Source: Acinetobacter haemolyticus CIP 64.3 = MTCC 9819 (GTDB lineage Bacteria; Pseudomonadota; Gammaproteobacteria; Pseudomonadales; Moraxellaceae). Taken from it: DNA of 64,000 nucleotides. Positions 1 through 8,832 of this stretch are shown in pieces. Each line of letters opens with the position of its first letter. Position 1 is the first letter of the stretch. The DNA lies in contig NZ_KB849799.1 in the NCBI RefSeq assembly GCF_000369065.1, positions 307,522-371,521 on the forward strand, written 5' to 3'. Both the position numbers and the translations under genes were made by a program. Below the pieces are notes generated by a model, which was not told the DNA's origin, ran no database searches, and worked only from the letters and a program-made list of their open reading frames with translations.

Positions 1-1
1 T

Positions 2-715
2 GTTACTGCTACTTTCGCCTTCCAAGAAGCAACCCCAGCATTTAATCCATTCCAGTTAAAAACAAAAGCAACTGAGCAAAATGGACAATTCTATATCACA
101 GGTGAAAAGACTCTCGTTGTTTTAGGTGATACAGCAGATGTCTTTATTGTCAGTGCTGAATGGAACGGAAAACCCGATATCTTTGTAGTGCAGTGTGATG
201 AAACGATTGCAATCAAAGCAAATCCCGCGATGGGTTTAAAAGCAGCAGAGACTGCGACACTTCAATTCAATCAAACTCCTGCTCTTCGCTTAGGTGATAC
301 AGACTTCGATTACACTGCGTTTGTGGATTTAGGTAATTTGATGTGGTGTGCAATGGCTATCGGGACTTGTGAAGCTATAAAAGCGTATTGCATCAAATAT
401 GCAAACGAACGTACTGCCTTTGGTGAACCAATCTCACACCGTCAAAGCGTTGCATTCATGATTGCTGATATGGCCATTGAAATTGACGCGATGCGTATGT
501 TGGTACTTAACGCAGCAAGTTTGGCGGAAGCTGGACAACCATTCCACCGCGAAGCGTATTTGGCACGACTACTCTGTGCTGAAAAATCAATGAAAATCGG
601 TACGGATGGCTTTCAAATCTTGGGTGGGCATGGCTTTACCAAAGAGCATCCTGTTGAACGTTGGTATCGTGATTTACGTGCGACCGCAATCTTGCATTCT
701 GGCTTACACGCTTAA
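2..715 (+). CDS. Acyl-CoA dehydrogenase family protein, C-terminal part (cut by window edge)
   Basis: The frame is open from the left edge, so only the last 237 residues are seen. They match the middle and C-terminal domains of flavin acyl-CoA dehydrogenases: an ERTAFGEPISHRQ segment, then a GGHGFTKEHPVERWYRD motif near the end. Family members oxidise acyl-CoA thioesters to enoyl-CoA using FAD. After the last motif the chain ends ILHSGLHA, where the family normally has YEGT carrying the catalytic Glu, so that base appears to be missing. The next gene is a second, complete dehydrogenase 15 bases downstream with its own GGAG site, so the two are probably co-transcribed. The substrate is unknown. 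Confidence 0.85.
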   Translation, partial: VTATFAFQEATPAFNPFQLKTKATEQNGQFYITGEKTLVVLGDTADVFIVSAEWNGKPDIFVVQCDETIAIKANPAMGLKAAETATLQFNQTPALRLGDTDFDYTAFVDLGNLMWCAMAIGTCEAIKAYCIKYANERTAFGEPISHRQSVAFMIADMAIEIDAMRMLVLNAASLAEAGQPFHREAYLARLLCAEKSMKIGTDGFQILGGHGFTKEHPVERWYRDLRATAILHSGLHA

Positions 716-730
716 TTTTGGAGAATAATA

Positions 731-1930
731 ATGAATTTACAGAATCCGAAAAAATTTAAAATGCTGGTTGATCAAGCACACGAAACTGCCATTAATGTAT
801 TACGTCCAATTTCTCGTAAGTATGATAAAGCTGAACATGCCTATCCCAAAGAACTGGATATGTTAGCTGCCTTACTAGATGGGATGAATGAAAGTGGCGA
901 AGGCGTAGGTGCAGCAAATGCTAGCAAGCGCGGTACAGCCAATCCAGATTCGATCGTAAATGGCGGTAATATGTCAGCAGCACTTGGCATTATTGAAATG
1001 TGTTATGGCGATACTGGATTATTACTCAGTATGCCACGCCAAGGCTTGGGGAACTCTGCCATTGCTGCGGTTGCCAATGATGAGCAACTTGAACGCTTCA
1101 AAGGCACTTGGGCTGCAATGGCAATCACTGAACCGGGTTGTGGCTCTGACTCTGCAGCTATTCGTACAACTGCAACCAAAGATGGCGATGATTATATTCT
1201 AAACGGTGAAAAAATCTTTGTTACTTCAGGTGAACGTGCTGATTCAGTTGTCGTTTGGGCAACTTTAGATAAGAAACTTGGACGTGCTGCGATTAAATCC
1301 TTTGTTGTGACTAAAGGCACACCGGGAATGAAAGTCGAACGTCTCGAACATAAACTTGGAATCAAAGCATCTGATACTGCAGTCATTAGTTTCATCGACT
1401 GTCGTGTGCCTGCTGCAAATCTATTAGGTAATCCTGATATCGACGTGGCGAAGGGTTTTGCAGGAGTAATGGAAACGTTTGATAATACACGCCCACTTGT
1501 TGCAGCGATGGCAATTGGTTGTGCAAAAGCCTCTTTAGAACGTATCAAAGAGATTTTCAAAGATCAACTTGATCCTGACTATCAAACACCGTATTTGCAA
1601 AGTTCAAATCTGGCTGCACAAATCTATCGTATGGAGGCTGAGTGGGAAGCCGCCCGTTTACTTATGCTTAAAGCGACATGGATGGCAGACAATAAAAAGC
1701 CGAACTCTAAAGAAGCTTCAATTGCTAAAGCCAAAGCTGGTCGTGTCGGCAATGAAATTACGCTGAAATGTGTAGAGCTAGCTGCAAGTGTAGGTTATGG
1801 TGAAGATGAATTGCTGGAAAAATGGGCACGTGACTCAAAAATTCTAGATATTTTTGAAGGTACACAACAGATTCAGCAATTGATCATCGCGCGTCGTGAA
1901 TTGGGTAAATCATCGAGCGAATTAAAATAA
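731..1930 (+). CDS. Acyl-CoA dehydrogenase
   Basis: A 399-residue flavoprotein of the acyl-CoA dehydrogenase family, predicted to introduce the alpha-beta double bond into an acyl-CoA and pass electrons to ETF. The FAD/substrate motif ITEPGCGSDSAA lies near residues 136-147, and the C-terminal FEGT motif places the catalytic base at about Glu376. GGAG 8 bases before the ATG supports the start. It directly follows another dehydrogenase that appears to lack this Glu, so the pair could form a heteromeric enzyme. The chain length of the substrate cannot be read from the sequence. Confidence 0.88.
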   Translation: MNLQNPKKFKMLVDQAHETAINVLRPISRKYDKAEHAYPKELDMLAALLDGMNESGEGVGAANASKRGTANPDSIVNGGNMSAALGIIEMCYGDTGLLLSMPRQGLGNSAIAAVANDEQLERFKGTWAAMAITEPGCGSDSAAIRTTATKDGDDYILNGEKIFVTSGERADSVVVWATLDKKLGRAAIKSFVVTKGTPGMKVERLEHKLGIKASDTAVISFIDCRVPAANLLGNPDIDVAKGFAGVMETFDNTRPLVAAMAIGCAKASLERIKEIFKDQLDPDYQTPYLQSSNLAAQIYRMEAEWEAARLLMLKATWMADNKKPNSKEASIAKAKAGRVGNEITLKCVELAASVGYGEDELLEKWARDSKILDIFEGTQQIQQLIIARRELGKSSSELK

Positions 1931-1945
1931 TTTCCTCTTCTGACA

Positions 1946-1980
1946 GGCTAAAGGACGTTTTTATAACGTCCTTTAGCCTT
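1946..1980. terminator. Rho-independent terminator between converging genes
   Basis: A perfect 14-bp stem (1946-1959 with 1965-1978) encloses a TTTAT loop. It sits 15 bases after the acyl-CoA dehydrogenase stop and just beyond the end of the opposing glutathione reductase gene. The T-run on the plus side is short, so it may serve either strand. Confidence 0.75.
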
Positions 1981-1997
1981 TACATTTCATTAATACT

Positions 1998-3350
1998 TTA
2001 TCTCATGGTCACAAACTCTTCGGCAGAAGTTGGATGAATCGCAACGGTATTATCAAAATCTTTCTTAGTCGCTCCCATTTTTAGAGCAACAGCGAAGCCT
2101 TGTAGAATTTCATCCATCCCAAATCCAATACCATGAATCCCCACAATTTTCTCATCCTTACCCACGCAAACTAGCTTCATCTTCGTAGGTTGACGATGTT
2201 CAGTAATTGCACTAAACATAGCCGTAAAAGAGGTGTTGTATACCTTTACAGCTTCCTGACCATATTGATCTACCGCTTCATCTTCAGTGATTCCAACAGT
2301 ACCTATAGGCGGATGACTAAAGACCACTGTAGGAATATTTTCATAATCTAAATGTTCTTCAGGTTTATTATTAAAAAGCCGTTCTGATAATCGACGTCCT
2401 GCCGCCACAGCAACAGGTGTAAGTTCCATTTTTCCAGTAATATCCCCTACAGCATAAATGCCCGCTTGCGATGTATTCTGGAATTTATCAACGCAGATAT
2501 AGCCCCTATCATCAAGCTCAATATTCGCTTTTTCTAGAGCTAAACTTGCTGTATTCGGTTCTCGACCTGTTGCCCAGATAAGACAATCGATCGTATGACT
2601 TTCACCATTTTCTAAATGGAGCACCACCGAACCATCCCCATTTTTTGTGACTTTTTTGGGAACAGCTTGCGTGTGTACCGTAATACCATCTGTTTGCATC
2701 ACAGTCATAAGTGTTTCACTAATAAATGATTCAAAACGACGTACTAGTCGATTCTGACGGATAAATAGCCCGACCTCGGAGCCTAATGTATTGAGTACAC
2801 CAGCAAGTTCAACCGCAATATAGCCAGAACCTATAACAGCTACTCTTTTAGGTAAATCAGATAACTCAAAGAAGCCATTAGAGTCAATCCCATATTCAAC
2901 CCCTTCAATATCAGGTAATGATGGCTGTGTCCCTGTAGCTATTAAAATATGATCCGCAGTAAGTCGATTACCATTAACCTCAATCGTATGAGTATCAATA
3001 AAGGTCGCCTCACCTTGTATAAGATCCACTTTATTGCTACTTAGGCTATTTTGATAAGACTTATGAATTCTCTGTATATAAGCTTGCCGATTTTTAATTA
3101 AATGCTGCCAATCAAATGATTCAACATGTGCATTAAATCCATAGTCTGGTGCATATTTCTGTATCGTCTCCGCAACATGTGCTGCATACCACATCACTTT
3201 CTTAGGCACACATCCCACGTTTACACACGTCCCCCCAATTTCACTTTTCTCAATCAATGCACATTTCTTTCCATACATTGCAGCACGATTAACTGATGCA
3301 ATCCCGCCACTACCGCCGCCAATCGCAATATAATCATAATGTTTTGTCAT
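1998..3350 (-). CDS. gor: Glutathione reductase (NADPH)
   Basis: A 450-residue class I pyridine nucleotide-disulfide oxidoreductase that reduces glutathione disulfide with NADPH in the cytosol. The N-terminus has the FAD motif GGGSGG, then the redox disulfide in [13 protein letters not shown] (cysteines near 42 and 47). A second dinucleotide fold begins at [13 protein letters not shown]. The C-terminal interface carries IHPTSAEEF with the catalytic His and Glu. The GGTCVNVGC form is typical of glutathione reductase rather than lipoamide dehydrogenase. Two ATGs are adjacent; GAGG is 5 bases before the second one (3350), which I chose. It is a single gene, separated from alkM by a terminator. 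Confidence 0.93.
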   Translation of the reverse strand: MTKHYDYIAIGGGSGGIASVNRAAMYGKKCALIEKSEIGGTCVNVGCVPKKVMWYAAHVAETIQKYAPDYGFNAHVESFDWQHLIKNRQAYIQRIHKSYQNSLSSNKVDLIQGEATFIDTHTIEVNGNRLTADHILIATGTQPSLPDIEGVEYGIDSNGFFELSDLPKRVAVIGSGYIAVELAGVLNTLGSEVGLFIRQNRLVRRFESFISETLMTVMQTDGITVHTQAVPKKVTKNGDGSVVLHLENGESHTIDCLIWATGREPNTASLALEKANIELDDRGYICVDKFQNTSQAGIYAVGDITGKMELTPVAVAAGRRLSERLFNNKPEEHLDYENIPTVVFSHPPIGTVGITEDEAVDQYGQEAVKVYNTSFTAMFSAITEHRQPTKMKLVCVGKDEKIVGIHGIGFGMDEILQGFAVALKMGATKKDFDNTVAIHPTSAEEFVTMR

Positions 3351-3454
3351 CATCGCCTCGTAAAATCTATCGTAAGTGCTGTTTTGATTCTAGGTTATAT
3401 AGATATACAATAAGAATTTGTAAAAACCGTGGTTTTTTAATTTTTTAATACAAG

Positions 3455-3486
3455 AAAAAAGCACTGATCATTTCTGAACAGTGCTT
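3455..3486 (-). terminator. Rho-independent terminator of the alkane monooxygenase gene
   Basis: On the minus strand a 12-bp stem with one mismatch (arms 3486-3475 and 3470-3459, loop of 4) is followed by a run of T (3460-3455). It lies about 50 bases past the alkM stop. Confidence 0.8.
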
Positions 3487-3534
3487 GGAACATGATGAGC
3501 GTCTGTAAATATTAATAGACCTCAAATTTTAGTA

Positions 3535-4773
3535 TTAGTCTGTAGTTTCCGTAGACGTTTGTACTAATGATTGATCAACCCCGCCAAATTTTTTGAAAAG
3601 TTTTGCACGACGTTTTGGATAAATGTTCGCTTTGTTTAAATCACCTTTGTAGTGATCAACAACACGTTTATCCATCATTTTAAACCATAAAGGTGGAATC
3701 AATGCTGGTAGAAGCATACTTGCATAACCACTTGGCAACTCTGGTGCCTCATCAAAATGACGTAAAGCTTGGAATGGACGAGTTGGATAAGCATGATGAT
3801 CCGAGTGACGTTGCAATTGGTACAAGAATAAGTTCGTTACGATATTATTGTTGTTCCAGCTATGCTCTGGCATTGTACGTTGATACTTGCCGTTTGCATC
3901 TTTTTGACGTTTTAAACCATAGTGTTCAATATAGTTAATAATTTCAAATAAACTAATGCCATAAAATGCTTGAGTTGCTAAATATGGAATTACACCTTTT
4001 CCAAATAAACCAACCATTGAACCATGAAATGCAGCACTCATGCCCCAACCTTGTAACAACTCATTCTCTGTAGACCAGAACTCTTTGCCTTTACGTTTTA
4101 AACGATTGGTTTCAATCTCAATTGCAGATTTTAAAGAACCAATCACTGTACGTGGCCAAAATTCGTAAAAAGTCTCTCCCATTTGTGAAGACGCTGGATC
4201 TTCAGGAGTTGCAGCACGCTTATGATGACCGTAAGGATGTTCAACACGGAAATGGTTATAACCTGTAGGTACCAATGCTAAGTGAGAAAGAATATGATCA
4301 ACACGATCATGTTTATGACTCAACTCGTGTGCCGTATTAATGGCGATACCATTGATCGCACCCATTGAAACACCAAGCAAAATTTTATCAAGAAAAGAGG
4401 TTTCTTTTCGGCTTGTTAAATAACATGCATATAAGTTTGCAGCATATTGTAATGGAATAAAGCTTTTTACTAAGCGAGAATAATACGGATCTTTTTCCAG
4501 CAATTTAATATCTTCATCGCTTGGATTATTCGCATCTTTACCAATAATCGTATCAATTGTTGGAATGACAATATGTAAAACAATCGGTCCGCCCAAAGCA
4601 AAAATTTTCTTTAGGGGACGTGGTGCAAATTGATAACCTGCTAAAATTCCAATTCCAATTACAGGTAAAGCTGGGCTGATGGCCCATAGATAACGTTTAC
4701 GATCCAATTCAGTTTTTGATTTTGGAATGCTTACTGGCGTAAGTTCTTGACTAACATTTACTGGCGCATTCAT
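3535..4773 (-). CDS. alkM: Alkane 1-monooxygenase (AlkB/AlkM family)
   Basis: An integral-membrane non-haem di-iron hydroxylase that oxidises the terminal methyl of medium- to long-chain n-alkanes using rubredoxin electrons. The three histidine clusters are plain: HELSH (residues 149-153), HPYGHH (179-184) and QRHSDHHAYP (near 315). A further AlkB-type motif, NYIEHYG, lies between them. Hydrophobic segments near 30-75 and 105-145 fit membrane helices. An upstream in-frame start at 4848 exists, but known Acinetobacter AlkM proteins begin MNAPV, so I start at 4773 (412 residues). It is divergent from an AraC-type gene, as in the alkM-alkR pair of A. baylyi. No rubredoxin gene is in the window. 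Confidence 0.95.
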   Translation of the reverse strand: MNAPVNVSQELTPVSIPKSKTELDRKRYLWAISPALPVIGIGILAGYQFAPRPLKKIFALGGPIVLHIVIPTIDTIIGKDANNPSDEDIKLLEKDPYYSRLVKSFIPLQYAANLYACYLTSRKETSFLDKILLGVSMGAINGIAINTAHELSHKHDRVDHILSHLALVPTGYNHFRVEHPYGHHKRAATPEDPASSQMGETFYEFWPRTVIGSLKSAIEIETNRLKRKGKEFWSTENELLQGWGMSAAFHGSMVGLFGKGVIPYLATQAFYGISLFEIINYIEHYGLKRQKDANGKYQRTMPEHSWNNNNIVTNLFLYQLQRHSDHHAYPTRPFQALRHFDEAPELPSGYASMLLPALIPPLWFKMMDKRVVDHYKGDLNKANIYPKRRAKLFKKFGGVDQSLVQTSTETTD

Positions 4774-4906
4774 CGTCGTATCCATGTCTTCGTATATATA
4801 TGTATATTTTGAAGAATTATGAAGGCGATGACAGTTGCAAGCGTCCAAAAAACCTATGTATAAGTCTTTGGCGTAATCCCCCCTGTTTTTGTCCTAAAAA
4901 CACATA

Positions 4907-4934
4907 TTGAGTTATTACAATAGCTCTCTATAAT
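4907..4934 (+). promoter_or_regulatory. Sigma-70-type promoter of alkR
   Basis: TTGAGT (4907-4912) and TATAAT (4929-4934) are separated by 16 bp and precede the alkR ATG by 29 bases. The 190-bp alkM-alkR gap should also hold the AlkR operator and the alkM promoter, but I could not identify these with confidence. Confidence 0.6.
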
Positions 4935-4963
4935 TTAAATTACATACATTAAATAAAACGCAT

Positions 4964-5896
4964 ATGGACGCCTTAAGTAAAATTTTTGCAGATATTCATT
5001 TAAATCACACTGAATATATCTATTTGAAAACACAAGGAGAATGGGGATTCATTTGCCAAGATCAAGCTGCTTTGATCGTACACATTGTTTTAGTCGGTTC
5101 AGTATATATTCAAATTAATGCGCAGAATAATCTCGTCGCACATGCAGGTGAAATTGTCTTAATACCATCGGGACAGGCACATACAGGCGCAGATAATGCC
5201 ATCACCAAGCTTATTGATGCGGTTGATATCTCAAAATTGTTTGACGGTCATCGTGAAGAAGCAGTTGAGTTTGGTACAGAATCATCTGAAAAAAATCTGA
5301 TACTTACCATCCGATGTCAAATTGATACGATTATGGCTCGTCCATTTATTCAAGCTCTACCCTCACTCATTCATATTCAACAAGGTGATAATACAGCGCC
5401 TGAATGGCTGCAAATTGGATTACATTTTCTGGCATTAGAGACTCAAAATATTCAAGCAGGTCGAGATATTATTATCGATCATCTAGTTAATATTTTACTG
5501 ATCAAATGTATCCGCGACCATATTCAACAAATTTCGAGTCAACATGGCTGGCTTAGTGCATTAAATCACCCCGAGCTTAGTAATAGTCTCGCAGCAATTC
5601 ACAATCATCCGGAAGGTGCTTGGACTGTCGAATCCCTTGCAGAGCAGTGCTGTATGTCACGCTCGAAGTTTGCGAGTTTATTCCATGAAGTAATTGGTGA
5701 GTCTCCTCTCGCCTATTTACAACAGCATCGTATGCGCCTAGCAAGCCAATATTTACGTAAAAGCAACTACTCTATACAAGTCATCGCCAATAAAGTGGGC
5801 TATTCATCTGAAACAGCTTTCAGCCAAGCATTTAAACGAACTTTCGAATTATCACCTAAGCAATATCGACAGCAATATGTTGAAGTTGAACCTTAA
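4964..5896 (+). CDS. alkR: AraC/XylS-family regulator, AlkR-like
   Basis: A 310-residue protein with an N-terminal cupin-type ligand-binding domain (about 20-100) and a C-terminal AraC double helix-turn-helix (about 205-305). The second HTH shows the typical pattern IANKVGYSSETAFSQAFKRTFELSPKQYRQ. It is divergent from the alkane hydroxylase gene, and in A. baylyi an AraC-type AlkR activates alkM in response to alkanes, so the same role is inferred. No ribosome-binding site is evident before the ATG. A terminator follows the stop. Confidence 0.87.
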   Translation: MDALSKIFADIHLNHTEYIYLKTQGEWGFICQDQAALIVHIVLVGSVYIQINAQNNLVAHAGEIVLIPSGQAHTGADNAITKLIDAVDISKLFDGHREEAVEFGTESSEKNLILTIRCQIDTIMARPFIQALPSLIHIQQGDNTAPEWLQIGLHFLALETQNIQAGRDIIIDHLVNILLIKCIRDHIQQISSQHGWLSALNHPELSNSLAAIHNHPEGAWTVESLAEQCCMSRSKFASLFHEVIGESPLAYLQQHRMRLASQYLRKSNYSIQVIANKVGYSSETAFSQAFKRTFELSPKQYRQQYVEVEP

Positions 5897-5908
5897 ATTG
5901 TACAAATA

Positions 5909-5934
5909 AAAAAAGACACCGAGGTGTCTTTTTT
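5909..5934. terminator. Bidirectional rho-independent terminator between alkR and lpxA
   Basis: Complementary arms AAAAAAGACACC (5909-5920) and GGTGTCTTTTTT (5923-5934) give a GC-containing stem with A/T flanks on both sides. It can end alkR on the plus strand and the lpx operon on the minus strand. Confidence 0.85.
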
Positions 5935-5948
5935 AAATGACCAATAAA

Positions 5949-6737
5949 TTATCGTACGATGCCACGTGTTGATTGTTCTAATGAGTCAATCAACAACTGC
6001 GCTTCTGAAACTGAGCCTAAAATCTCATTTCGAATTTGCTCAATTGCTTGTTCAGTTGTCAAACCTGATTTATAAATCAGTTTGTATGCAGTTCTTAGAC
6101 CCTGAATCGTTTCTCTCGACCAACCTTTGCGTCGCATACCTTCGATATTTAAACCATGCGCATGTGCAGGATTACCGGAAGCCAACACATAAGCAGGCAC
6201 ATCTTTCAGGATCAACGCAGCGCCACCAATCATACTATATGAATCGATTCGACAGAATTGATGTACACCGGCATTACCACCAACAATGACATGATTTCCC
6301 ACATGTACATGTCCAGCAATACCCACGTTGTTGGCAAAAATATTGTGATCACCAATAATACAGTCATGTGCAATGTGCGTATTGACCATAAAAAGGTTAT
6401 GACTACCAATTTTAGTCAGACCTTGATCCTGTACAGTACCGCGGTGTAATGTGCAATGCTCACGAATCGTGTTGTGATCCCCAATTTCTAACCAAGTTTC
6501 TTCGCCTTTATACTTCAAATCTTGGCAGATTTCCCCAACACTTGCGAATTGAAAAATATCGTTATTTTTACCAATCCGTGTAAAACCACCAATCACTACA
6601 TGTGAGTGTAATTTTGTACCTGTGTCAATACTTACATTTGGACCCACAATACAATAAGGTCCGATCTGCACATCAGATGCGATTTCTGCAGACGGATCAA
6701 TAATTGCTGTAGGATGTATTAAATTTTGACTACTCAT
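5949..6737 (-). CDS. lpxA: UDP-N-acetylglucosamine acyltransferase
   Basis: A 262-residue cytosolic enzyme that transfers a 3-hydroxyacyl chain from ACP to UDP-GlcNAc, the first step of lipid A synthesis. The N-terminal two thirds is a left-handed beta-helix of hexapeptide repeats starting at [13 protein letters not shown]. The catalytic histidine is in the segment [14 protein letters not shown]. The helical C-terminal domain is complete and the length is normal. It is the last gene of the bamA-lpxD-fabZ-lpxA run and its start overlaps the end of fabZ by 4 bases, indicating translational coupling. Confidence 0.97.
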   Translation of the reverse strand: MSSQNLIHPTAIIDPSAEIASDVQIGPYCIVGPNVSIDTGTKLHSHVVIGGFTRIGKNNDIFQFASVGEICQDLKYKGEETWLEIGDHNTIREHCTLHRGTVQDQGLTKIGSHNLFMVNTHIAHDCIIGDHNIFANNVGIAGHVHVGNHVIVGGNAGVHQFCRIDSYSMIGGAALILKDVPAYVLASGNPAHAHGLNIEGMRRKGWSRETIQGLRTAYKLIYKSGLTTEQAIEQIRNEILGSVSEAQLLIDSLEQSTRGIVR

Positions 6738-7219
6738 GCCTGCTCAATTTTCTGGTGTGAAATAATAATCTCAGCTGTTGCCGCAACAATGCCGTCAACA
6801 CTTGCAGTACAATTGTACTTGTAAATGCCACGTTTTTGCATCACAAGTTCAGATTTTAAGACAAGCTGGTCACCCGCAACAACCTGTTTCTTAAATCTTA
6901 TTTTTTCTGCACCGGCAAATAAAAATAATGAACCTGCTTTTGGCTTTTGGTTAGTGAGTACAAAACCCAGAATACCAGAGACTTGCGCTAATGCTTCAAT
7001 GATTAAAACACCAGGCATAATTGGGTAAGCTGGAAAGTGCCCTTGGAAAAACTCCTCGTTGATCGTCACATTTTTATAGCCAACGATGCTGTTCTCTGTA
7101 ACGTCTGTTACTCTGTCAACCAATAAAAAAGGATAACGATGCGGTAAATATTCACGAATGGTGAGAATATCCATTGGTAATTCAGGCATTGTAAATGCTG
7201 GTAATGTAGACTCGGTCAT
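6734..7219 (-). CDS. fabZ: 3-hydroxyacyl-ACP dehydratase FabZ
   Basis: A 161-residue hotdog-fold dehydratase that converts beta-hydroxyacyl-ACP to trans-2-enoyl-ACP in fatty acid elongation. The signature [21 protein letters not shown] holds the catalytic His and, further on, the Glu. It lies between lpxD and lpxA, the classical arrangement that ties fatty acid and lipid A synthesis to the same 3-hydroxyacyl-ACP pool. Confidence 0.97.
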   Translation of the reverse strand: MTESTLPAFTMPELPMDILTIREYLPHRYPFLLVDRVTDVTENSIVGYKNVTINEEFFQGHFPAYPIMPGVLIIEALAQVSGILGFVLTNQKPKAGSLFLFAGAEKIRFKKQVVAGDQLVLKSELVMQKRGIYKYNCTASVDGIVAATAEIIISHQKIEQA

Positions 7220-7225
7220 AATAAA

Positions 7226-8296
7226 TTATTTACGTAACTTTAAGGTTGATTCAAGGGACTCTAATTGAGCTTGCATATGATCCAGTCTTTTCATTATTTG
7301 GGTCAATGGCACATCTGCTAATTGTCTTAAACGTACAATCGTCTTTTTCCAGTGCTTATTTTCAAAAAGTCCCATTCCTGAAGAATAGGTTCCAGCTTCA
7401 TAAATATTTTTTGTGACCATTGACATTGCTGTAAGTGTCACATTATCTGTGATTTCTAGGTGTCCAACAACCCCACTCGCCCCACCAAGTATGCAGTTTT
7501 TGCCAATCTTCGCACTTCCTGCAATACCACAATTCGCTGCTATCGCAGTGTTTTCACCGATCTGTACATTGTGAGCGATTTGCACAAGGTTATCAATAAT
7601 GACACCATCTTCTAAAATTGTGTCATCTAAAGCACCACGATCAATGCTGCAATTTGAACCGATACGAACATCATTTCCGATACGAACAGAACCCAACTGG
7701 GCAATTCGATGCCATTTTCCTTGGTATGGTGCAAAACCAAAACCTTCAGAGCCAATCACTGTATTTGCATGAATACGAACACGATCACCAAGTTTTGCTT
7801 CGCCTGTGATCGTCACATGAGTATCAATGAAACCATCTTTGCCCACTTCAACATGATCATCTAAAAATACATGAGCTTGAATAATCGTGTTAGCACCAAC
7901 CACACAGTTTTCACCAATTACAGCATAATGACCAATATAGGCATCATCTGCGATGATAGCTGAAGGATGGATCTGGGCTGTGCTTTCAATTCCACGTTGA
8001 GTTATTTTTTTTGCAAAAACATGGGTTAACATTGCGAAAGCTAAATAAGGATTTTCAACAATAATAAAGTTTTTCTTATCTTTCAATTGCGCTTTTAATG
8101 TCGGTGTGACGATATAAACGCCAGCAAGACTTGACTCAGCCTGTGCTAAATACTTATCACCATTTACAAAACTTATGTGCTGACTTTGTGCTTGTTCTAA
8201 ACTTGCTAAGTTAAAAATTTCGAAGTCTTTTTCACCAAAAAACTCACCTTGTACAAGGTGAGCAATTTCTTCTAAACGGTAACTACGTCTATTCAT
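7226..8296 (-). CDS. lpxD: UDP-3-O-acylglucosamine N-acyltransferase
   Basis: A 356-residue enzyme of lipid A synthesis that adds the N-linked 3-hydroxyacyl chain to UDP-3-O-acyl-glucosamine. It has an N-terminal uridine-binding domain (about 1-100), a left-handed beta-helix of hexapeptide repeats (about 105-300) with the conserved [10 protein letters not shown] segment carrying the catalytic His, and a C-terminal helix of charged residues. It starts 3 bases after the end of the ompH/skp gene. Confidence 0.96.
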   Translation of the reverse strand: MNRRSYRLEEIAHLVQGEFFGEKDFEIFNLASLEQAQSQHISFVNGDKYLAQAESSLAGVYIVTPTLKAQLKDKKNFIIVENPYLAFAMLTHVFAKKITQRGIESTAQIHPSAIIADDAYIGHYAVIGENCVVGANTIIQAHVFLDDHVEVGKDGFIDTHVTITGEAKLGDRVRIHANTVIGSEGFGFAPYQGKWHRIAQLGSVRIGNDVRIGSNCSIDRGALDDTILEDGVIIDNLVQIAHNVQIGENTAIAANCGIAGSAKIGKNCILGGASGVVGHLEITDNVTLTAMSMVTKNIYEAGTYSSGMGLFENKHWKKTIVRLRQLADVPLTQIMKRLDHMQAQLESLESTLKLRK

Positions 8297-8299
8297 TGA

Positions 8300-8788
8300 T
8301 TATTTCATTGCATTGACCTTTTGAATCATTTTATCAGTTAAATCATACTGAGCGTCAGAGGCAATCGTAGAATTTTTATTCAAAATAAAGTCTAAATTGT
8401 TCTCTTTACGCAATTGTTCAGCTGCTTGCTTCACACGATTCTCAAATGTGCTATTCATCGTTTGCAAAGTTGACTGAACTTTAGTCTGCAAGCTTTGTTG
8501 TGTCGTATTGAATTCATTCACTTTTGCTTGGTACTGAGCCGAAAGTTTCTGCAAATCCGCTTGATTTGCCGATTGAGCACGTTGCTGTAAAGTCTCAATT
8601 TCTTTGCCTAACTGCTCTAACTTCGTCGATGTTGGTTTTACTGACTGACCTAAGCTTGCATTTTGTTGTTTGAGATAAGTGCTGCTTTCAACAACTTTTG
8701 CTAAGTCTACCACTGCTATACCAGCAGCATTGCTAAAAGCTGATACAGTTAAACCCAAACCGAATACCAGTGCTGTTAATGTTTTCAT
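8300..8788 (-). CDS. skp: OmpH/Skp-family periplasmic chaperone
   Basis: A 162-residue protein with an N-terminal signal peptide (about 1-22, ending SNAA) followed by IAVVDLAKVVESS, the usual start of mature OmpH/Skp proteins. Residues 45-130 are rich in Q, K, E and A with heptad spacing, as expected for the coiled-coil tentacles. Skp trimers hold unfolded outer-membrane proteins in the periplasm. The position between bamA and lpxD matches most Gram-negative genomes. Confidence 0.92.
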   Translation of the reverse strand: MKTLTALVFGLGLTVSAFSNAAGIAVVDLAKVVESSTYLKQQNASLGQSVKPTSTKLEQLGKEIETLQQRAQSANQADLQKLSAQYQAKVNEFNTTQQSLQTKVQSTLQTMNSTFENRVKQAAEQLRKENNLDFILNKNSTIASDAQYDLTDKMIQKVNAMK

Positions 8789-8832
8789 GAGTCCGTCTTT
8801 TATATATTTTACAAATTTAACCGAGGTCGTAC

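Noticed and set aside
4774..4848. Longer N-terminus for the alkane monooxygenase
   Set aside because: The 25 extra residues (DACNCHRLHNSSKYTYIYEDMDTT) do not resemble known AlkM starts, and there is no good ribosome-binding site.
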